Below are positions 7,992 to 11,493 of a stretch of DNA of 11,493 nucleotides, piece after piece. The notes below the pieces were generated by a model. The model was not told the origin of the DNA and did not search any database. It saw only the letters and a list, made by a program, of their open reading frames with translations. Each line of letters opens with the position of its first letter. Position 1 is the stretch's first letter. The stretch covers positions 1 through 11,493 of the forward strand of contig JAJXXN010000269.1 in NCBI GenBank assembly GCA_021781075.1, written 5' to 3'. The stretch is from Acidobacteriota bacterium. GTDB taxonomy: Bacteria > Acidobacteriota > Terriglobia > Terriglobales > Acidobacteriaceae. The position numbers and the translations under genes are program-made.

Positions 7992-9203
7992 ATGCCATCA
8001 CGCCCGCAACTTGCCCATCTCACCGCCGCCCTCAATGAACTCCGCGAAAAAGGCACCTACTTCAAACTGCGCATCCTTGAGGACCAGCAGGCGCCCGTCT
8101 GCCACTACGACGGCCGCGAGGTCATCAACCTCGCCAGCAACAACTACCTCGGACTGGCCAATGATCCGCGCCTCATTGAAGCCGCCATCAACGCCACCCG
8201 CAAGCTCGGTGTCGGTTCCGGCGCCGTCCGCACCATCGCCGGCACCATGCGCATCCACATGGAGCTCGAGGAAAAAATTGCCGCCTTCAAAAACGTCGAG
8301 GCATGCGTCGTCTTCCAATCCGGCTTCACCGCCAATGCCGGCACCGTCAGCTCCATCCTCGGCAAAGAAGACTTCATCCTCTCCGACGAGCTCAACCACG
8401 CCAGCATCATCGATGGCGCCCGCCTCTCACGCGCCAAAATCAAGGTCTTCCGCCACAAGGACGCCGCCCACTGCGAAGAGCTGCTCAAGGAAATCCAAAA
8501 CGACCCCGGCAAAAAACTCATCATCACCGACGGCGTCTTCTCCATGGATGGGGACATCGGCCCCGTAGACAAGCTCGCCGCACTGGCTGAAAAATACGGC
8601 GCCATCATGATGGTCGATGATGCCCACGCCTCCGGCGTCCTCGGCCGAAACGGCCGCGGCTCAGTCGATCACTTCGGAATGCACGGCCGCGTCGACGTTC
8701 AGGTCGGCACGCTCTCCAAGGCCATCGGCGCGCTCGGCGGCTATGTCTGCGGCTCGCGCGACCTCATCGACTACCTGTACCACCGCGCGCGCCCCTTCCT
8801 CTTCTCCACCTCGCATCCGCCCTCGGTCGCCGCCACCTGCATCAAGGCCTTTGAAATCCTTGAAACCGAACCCGAGCGCATCGAGCGCCTCTGGTCAAAC
8901 ACCCGCTACCTCCAAAGTCAGCTCCAATCAGCCGGCTTCAACATCGGCGGTCTCACCACGCCCGCCACTGAAACCCCCATCACGCCGCTGATTATCGGCG
9001 ATGGCCGCCAGACCATGGAGTTCAGCCGCGCGCTCTTCGATGCCGGCATTCTCGGCACAGGCATCGCCTTCCCGACCGTGCCCGAGGGCAAGGCCCGCGT
9101 CCGTCTCATCGTCACCAGTGAACACACCCGCCCGCAGCTCGACCGCGCGCTTGAAACCCTCACAACAATCGCGCGCAAAGCAGGCATCCTCAACGCTGCC
9201 TAG
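7992..9203 (+). CDS. kbl: PLP-dependent alpha-oxoamine synthase, likely glycine C-acetyltransferase (2-amino-3-ketobutyrate CoA ligase)
   Basis: A 403-residue cytoplasmic fold-type I PLP enzyme that condenses an acyl-CoA with an amino acid. Family motifs are all present: SNNYLGL (49-55), SDELNHASIIDG (131-142), TDGVFSMDGDI (179-189), VDDAHASGVLG (208-218, with D209 and H212 as expected cofactor contacts) and GTLSKAIGALGG (239-250, with K243 as the Schiff-base lysine). ARPFLFSTSHPP (266-277) and the EGKARVR motif (365-371) also fit. From memory it is closest to Bacillus-type Kbl, whose length and motif spelling match well, and it is also similar to E. coli Kbl. Related members act as 8-amino-7-oxononanoate synthase (BioF), and some do both, so the acyl donor is not settled. 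No tdh or bio gene is in the window. The ATG at 7992 gives the usual family length; an in-frame TTG at 7971 would add seven residues. Confidence 0.9.
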   Translation: MPSRPQLAHLTAALNELREKGTYFKLRILEDQQAPVCHYDGREVINLASNNYLGLANDPRLIEAAINATRKLGVGSGAVRTIAGTMRIHMELEEKIAAFKNVEACVVFQSGFTANAGTVSSILGKEDFILSDELNHASIIDGARLSRAKIKVFRHKDAAHCEELLKEIQNDPGKKLIITDGVFSMDGDIGPVDKLAALAEKYGAIMMVDDAHASGVLGRNGRGSVDHFGMHGRVDVQVGTLSKAIGALGGYVCGSRDLIDYLYHRARPFLFSTSHPPSVAATCIKAFEILETEPERIERLWSNTRYLQSQLQSAGFNIGGLTTPATETPITPLIIGDGRQTMEFSRALFDAGILGTGIAFPTVPEGKARVRLIVTSEHTRPQLDRALETLTTIARKAGILNAA

Positions 9204-9240
9204 ACGGCCGCCTTCACAAAACACAGTCATCCTGATCGAA

Positions 9241-9266
9241 GAAAGCCACGCGCGAGCGTGGCTTTC
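9241..9266. terminator. Hairpin terminator between convergent oxoamine synthase and methyltransferase genes
   Basis: A perfect 11-bp stem (9241-9251 with 9256-9266) closes a GCGA loop, a GNRA tetraloop, 37 bases after the oxoamine synthase stop. Neither side has a long U-tract: the + side reads AAGTTG and the minus side TTCG. Intrinsic termination may therefore be partial, or the hairpin may mainly protect the transcript end. Confidence 0.62.
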
Positions 9267-9398
9267 AAGTTGAACGACCCGCGGTTGATTTTGATTTTTA
9301 CCCCGGCCCTCATCTGTGTTTTGAAAAATATGAATCCAACCATCTCCCGCTGACAAAATTATCAATCACGCCGGTCGCGCCGACTGGCTGGGATCCAT
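9267..9398. other. Convergent intergenic remainder with a weak hairpin
   Basis: No gene was seen here. A 7-bp stem with one G-U pair occurs on the + strand at 9371-9387 (CCGGTCG with CGACTGG). Read on the minus strand it has an A-C mismatch, but it is followed within about 10 bases by an AT-rich stretch (ATAATTTTG), so it could be a weak terminator for the methyltransferase gene. AT-rich runs lie at 9286-9300 and 9320-9332. Confidence 0.35.
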
Positions 9399-10127
9399 TC
9401 ACTCGTCCCTGTCTTTGGGCAGCATCGCCCTCACCACCAACGACAAACCAAAGCTCACAATCACCGCCTTGATCATCAGCATCCGGTCATAGCGCCACGA
9501 GAGAATCGCAAAAGTCAAAAACACGCCGATCGGGTTCACTTCATTCAAAGCCCCGCGCATCCAATTCGGCTTTGCCCCGCCCGCCGGCAAGCCCCGCCAA
9601 AATCGCGGCACCAACCGCGGCACTGCCCGGCAATACTCGCGATAACGCTGCCCCTGGCTCGCGCTTAAAAAACGCTCCTCACCGTCAATCAGCACCAGGT
9701 AAAGCAGCCCCACCATCACAATCGCAAACACCGCCCCGCTCGGCGGCATCAGTGTCGCCACTGCGCTGATGTAGGCCATGTCGCCCAGGTAAAGTGGATT
9801 GCGCACAAAGCGGTAGGGCCCGTCCGCCTGCAACTGCGCGCCCTGCATCTTCAGGTTATAAACCGTTGACGCGCCCAGATACGACGTTCCCCACACCCGC
9901 CAGACCATGCCTTTGAACGCGCTCAAAATCGTCAACGCAATCAGGATCATTGTCGCCGTTTGAAACTCAATCCCCGCCCCGTGCGCCAGACGCACCGCCA
10001 GCCAAACCAGCGCGGAGTCGTGATTGTCCCACCCAAATGCCCGCGACCACGGCGCAATAAATGAAACCGCAATCAGGAGCGCGATCAACACCACGCGCAA
10101 TTTGAATACCAGCTCGCTCAATTTCAT
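9399..10127 (-). CDS. Isoprenylcysteine carboxyl methyltransferase/PEMT-like membrane methyltransferase
   Basis: A 242-residue inner-membrane protein. The family signature is clear: GPYRFVRNPLYLGD at 103-116 (S-adenosylmethionine site of the ICMT/phospholipid methyltransferase superfamily), then DGEERFL (148-154) and YREYCRAVPRLVPRF (162-176), the conserved C-terminal part of the catalytic region. Hydrophobic segments lie at about 10-27, 57-72, 117-147 (probably two), 199-211 and 218-236. The last two form an extension of about 65 residues after the usual end of the fold. In bacteria such proteins methylate lipids or small molecules rather than prenylated proteins; the substrate here is unknown. 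The ATG at 10127 is chosen because GGAGG sits five bases upstream; longer frames would run into folK. It lies 58 bases downstream of folK on the same strand and probably shares its transcript. Confidence 0.85.
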   Translation of the reverse strand: MKLSELVFKLRVVLIALLIAVSFIAPWSRAFGWDNHDSALVWLAVRLAHGAGIEFQTATMILIALTILSAFKGMVWRVWGTSYLGASTVYNLKMQGAQLQADGPYRFVRNPLYLGDMAYISAVATLMPPSGAVFAIVMVGLLYLVLIDGEERFLSASQGQRYREYCRAVPRLVPRFWRGLPAGGAKPNWMRGALNEVNPIGVFLTFAILSWRYDRMLMIKAVIVSFGLSLVVRAMLPKDRDE

Positions 10128-10132
10128 CCCAA

Positions 10133-10137
10133 CCTCC
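10133..10137 (-). promoter_or_regulatory. Ribosome binding site of the methyltransferase gene
   Basis: GGAGG on the minus strand, five bases before the ATG at 10127-10125. It excludes the longer in-frame start at 10250, which lies within folK and has no such site. Confidence 0.8.
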
Positions 10138-10138
10138 G

Positions 10139-10163
10139 CGGGTGGGCAAGAGTGCGCCACCCG
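10139..10163 (-). other. Intercistronic hairpin between folK and the methyltransferase gene
   Basis: A perfect 7-bp GC-rich stem (10139-10145 with 10157-10163) with an 11-base loop lies between the folK stop and the methyltransferase ribosome binding site. No U-tract follows on the minus strand, so it is not a standard terminator. It could tune relative expression or mRNA processing; the role is unproven. Confidence 0.4.
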
Positions 10164-10185
10164 CCCAATTTCATTTCCCCGTAAG

Positions 10186-10695
10186 TCATGCTTCCAGCGC
10201 TTCCACGCTCTTGAGTGACGCGCCGCATTCTGCCAGCAACGCCTCCACACTTCGCCCGGAAGCCGGCAACCTCAACCCCGGCGCAATCTCCACAAGCGGC
10301 ACCAGCACAAACGCCCGCTCACCCATCCGCGGATGAGGCAGCGTCAGCGGCTCCGTCTCCACAACATAATCCCCATACAGCAGCAGGTCCAAATCCAGCG
10401 TCCGCGGCCCTTGCGCCAGTTCACGCCCCCGTTCGCGGCCATATGCCCGCTCAATCTTCATCATCCGCTCCAGCAACTTCAGCGGTGTCAATTTCCCGGG
10501 CACATCCACCGCCGCCACCGCATTCACAAACTCCGGCTGTTCCGTCATGCCCACCGGCGCCGTCCGGTAAAAATGCGACGCCCGGCTCACCACCGCAAAC
10601 TTTTCCAAATCCGCAAGCGCAGCCTTCAGCGTTGCCGCTGGTTCTCCCGCCCGGCTCGGCACATTCCCTCCCAGCGCAATGTACGCTCTCTTCAC
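10186..10695 (-). CDS. folK: 2-amino-4-hydroxy-6-hydroxymethyldihydropteridine diphosphokinase (HPPK)
   Basis: A 169-residue cytoplasmic enzyme of folate synthesis that transfers pyrophosphate from ATP to 6-hydroxymethyl-7,8-dihydropterin, making the substrate for dihydropteroate synthase. HPPK motifs are complete: ALGGN (7-11), YRTAPVG (43-49), QPEFVNAV (53-60), GPRTLDLDLLLYG (96-108, with D101 and D103 matching the Mg-binding aspartates) and LPHPRMGERAFVLVPL (119-134). The length is normal for the family (about 160). The start is GTG at 10695. An in-frame TAA only three codons upstream (10704-10702) leaves no room for an earlier start. There is no clear ribosome binding site, so the mRNA may have a very short leader. 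It is followed by the methyltransferase gene on the same strand and is divergent from the small CxC gene. No folP, folB or panC gene is visible nearby. Confidence 0.95.
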   Translation of the reverse strand: MKRAYIALGGNVPSRAGEPAATLKAALADLEKFAVVSRASHFYRTAPVGMTEQPEFVNAVAAVDVPGKLTPLKLLERMMKIERAYGRERGRELAQGPRTLDLDLLLYGDYVVETEPLTLPHPRMGERAFVLVPLVEIAPGLRLPASGRSVEALLAECGASLKSVEALEA

Positions 10696-10780
10696 CGCGT
10701 ATTAGTCTAAAGCCCCCATCGTGCGCTCGTCCTCACTTTTCCACCGTCCGGAACCACTTCCCGCACGCATTCCCCGTCAC

Positions 10781-10809
10781 TTCAACGCTCGCTCCAACTC
10801 TGGTAGCAT
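10781..10809 (+). promoter_or_regulatory. Possible promoter giving a leaderless transcript for the small CxC gene
   Basis: An extended -10-like TGGTAGCAT (hexamer TAGCAT at 10804-10809, 4 of 6 to consensus) is preceded at 17 bases by TTCAAC (10781-10786, weak, 3 of 6). Initiation seven or eight bases later would fall on the ATG at 10817. The matches are modest and the call is tentative. Confidence 0.3.
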
Positions 10810-10816
10810 GGGTTCT

Positions 10817-11029
10817 ATGGACGCAGGGAATTGCTCTTGCGGCGCCCGCCGCAATGAGGACATCGCACTCGACCTCTTGAAGTTTGTCGCCGCCACCGCC
10901 CAGGTTGGCCGCCCGGCCACCGGATCAACCGGCTTCACCGCCGCCACCGCACCCAAACCAGAGGACCACATCAACCAGCTCCTCGAGCTCTATGGCCGCT
11001 GTCTCAAGGCCGTCGGGGGCAAGGCCTAG
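10817..11029 (+). CDS. Small protein of unknown function with CxC motif, coupled to Gfo/Idh/MocA gene
   Basis: A 70-residue protein from the ATG at 10817 (or 73 from the ATG at 10808); I do not recognise a named family. It has CSCG at residues 6-9 near the N-terminus, then a helical stretch (NEDIALDLLKFVAATAQV, 13-30), a glycine-, proline- and threonine-rich linker (31-48), and a second helix (PEDHINQLLELYGRCLKAV, 48-66) with a third cysteine at 62. It has no signal peptide and no membrane segment. Its stop TAG shares its G with the GTG start of the next gene, a one-base overlap that strongly suggests a real, co-translated gene. No good ribosome binding site is visible at either start. A TGGTAGCAT stretch just upstream resembles an extended -10 and would place transcription initiation near 10817. 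A role as a small partner of the oxidoreductase is possible but inferred only from position. Confidence 0.68.
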   Translation: MDAGNCSCGARRNEDIALDLLKFVAATAQVGRPATGSTGFTAATAPKPEDHINQLLELYGRCLKAVGGKA

Positions 11030-11493
11030 TGGACCCACTGCGCGTTGCCGTCTGCGGCGCGGGCTCCTTCGGTCGCAACCACCTCCGCGTCTACCGTGAG
11101 CTTCAAGCCGCAAACTCCGGCGTCACGCTCGCCGCCGCCGTCGAGCCGCACCCCGAACGCGCCGCTGAAACCGCTCAAATCTACTCCATCCCCGTCTTCC
11201 CCTCGGTCGCGGCACTGCTTGCCGCCGGTCTCAACATTCATGCCGCCTCCGTCGCCGTCCCAACTCTCCAGCATCACTCGGTGGCGCTCGAGCTCCTCGA
11301 GGCCGGCATCGACCTCCTCGTCGAAAAACCCATCGCCTCCACCCTCGCCGAGGCTGACTCCCTCATCGCCGCCGCCACGCGCCGCAAACGCATTCTTCAG
11401 CCCGGCCACCTCGAACGATTCAACCCCGCCATCACCGCCGTTCAATCCCGCCTCCGCAAGCCCATGTTTTTTGAGGCCCACCGCCTCTCCATC
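11029..11493 (+). CDS. Gfo/Idh/MocA-family NAD(P)-dependent oxidoreductase, N-terminal part (cut by window end)
   Basis: The first 155 codons of a Rossmann-fold sugar or amino-sugar dehydrogenase, open to the window edge. The GTG at 11029 overlaps the previous stop by one base, with GGGGG at 11014-11018 ten bases upstream. The N-terminal strand and nucleotide loop read RVAVCGAGSFGRNHLRVY (5-22), with the GxGxxG at 10-15. A60-to-T79 matches the family's partner strand (AASVAVPT), VEKPIA (98-103) contains the conserved Glu-Lys-Pro catalytic motif with K100, and GHLERFNPA (126-134) follows. This GHLERFNPA spelling is, from memory, common in members linked to nucleotide-sugar or lipid A genes such as the UDP-GlcNAc 3-dehydrogenase GnnA. 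The substrate cannot be decided from this fragment. Confidence 0.9.
   Translation, partial: MDPLRVAVCGAGSFGRNHLRVYRELQAANSGVTLAAAVEPHPERAAETAQIYSIPVFPSVAALLAAGLNIHAASVAVPTLQHHSVALELLEAGIDLLVEKPIASTLAEADSLIAAATRRKRILQPGHLERFNPAITAVQSRLRKPMFFEAHRLSI

Noticed and set aside
10128..10250. N-terminal extension of the methyltransferase into folK
   Set aside because: The extra 41 residues overlap the folK coding sequence and resemble nothing, while GGAGG marks the internal ATG at 10127.
10215..10880. A 221-residue + strand frame opposite folK
   Set aside because: A proline- and alanine-rich shadow frame. folK motifs on the minus strand are complete.
11026..11481. Minus-strand 151-residue frame opposite the oxidoreductase
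   Set aside because: Glycine-, glutamate- and aspartate-rich mirror composition. The + strand carries GxGxxG, VEKPIA and GHLERFNPA.
1..11493. Mobile element, CRISPR array, tRNA or toxin-antitoxin module
   Set aside because: No transposase motifs, terminal repeats, regularly spaced direct repeats, cloverleaf or paired small toxin-like genes were seen on either strand.

Overview
The window reads as a chromosomal segment from an Acidobacteriota (Terriglobia-like) genome. This placement is an inference. It rests on a very large Oar-like TonB-dependent receptor with an N-terminal carboxypeptidase-regulatory-like domain, secreted TPR proteins beside it, an Ig-like protein with a C-terminal membrane hairpin, and a high-GC codon style throughout. 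No rRNA, tRNA, CRISPR array, insertion sequence or phage gene was seen.

Left part (1-6750), all on the + strand. An outer-membrane receptor of 1227 residues (55-3738) ends at a strong UUCG-loop terminator. It is followed by two exported TPR proteins of 347 and 614 residues (3832-4875 and 4879-6723), only 3 bp apart and probably translationally coupled. The pair ends at a perfect 10-bp hairpin shared with the convergent gene that follows.

Middle part (6750-9400). A minus-strand gene (6769-7704) encodes a secreted or membrane-anchored Ig-like protein with two transmembrane segments and an internal lipobox-like LSGC. Its best start is a GTG with a good ribosome binding site, 17 codons inside the longest reading frame. 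A 287-bp divergent intergenic region separates it from a PLP-dependent alpha-oxoamine synthase (7992-9203), most like glycine C-acetyltransferase of the Bacillus type. That gene ends at an 11-bp hairpin with a GCGA loop.

Right part (9399-11493). On the minus strand lie folK (7,8-dihydro-6-hydroxymethylpterin pyrophosphokinase, GTG start) and, downstream of it, an isoprenylcysteine carboxyl methyltransferase-like membrane protein. Divergent from folK is a 70-residue protein of unknown function with a CxC motif. Its stop codon overlaps by one base the GTG start of a Gfo/Idh/MocA-family NAD(P)-dependent oxidoreductase that runs off the window end.

Most genes are ordinary housekeeping or phylum-typical genes. 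The parts most worth a second look are the receptor's eight cysteines arranged as four local pairs, the Ig-like protein whose last strands are separated from the rest by a membrane hairpin with a lipobox, the receptor plus TPR-pair neighbourhood, and the small CxC protein coupled to the oxidoreductase. I did not find convincing evidence of an entirely new system.
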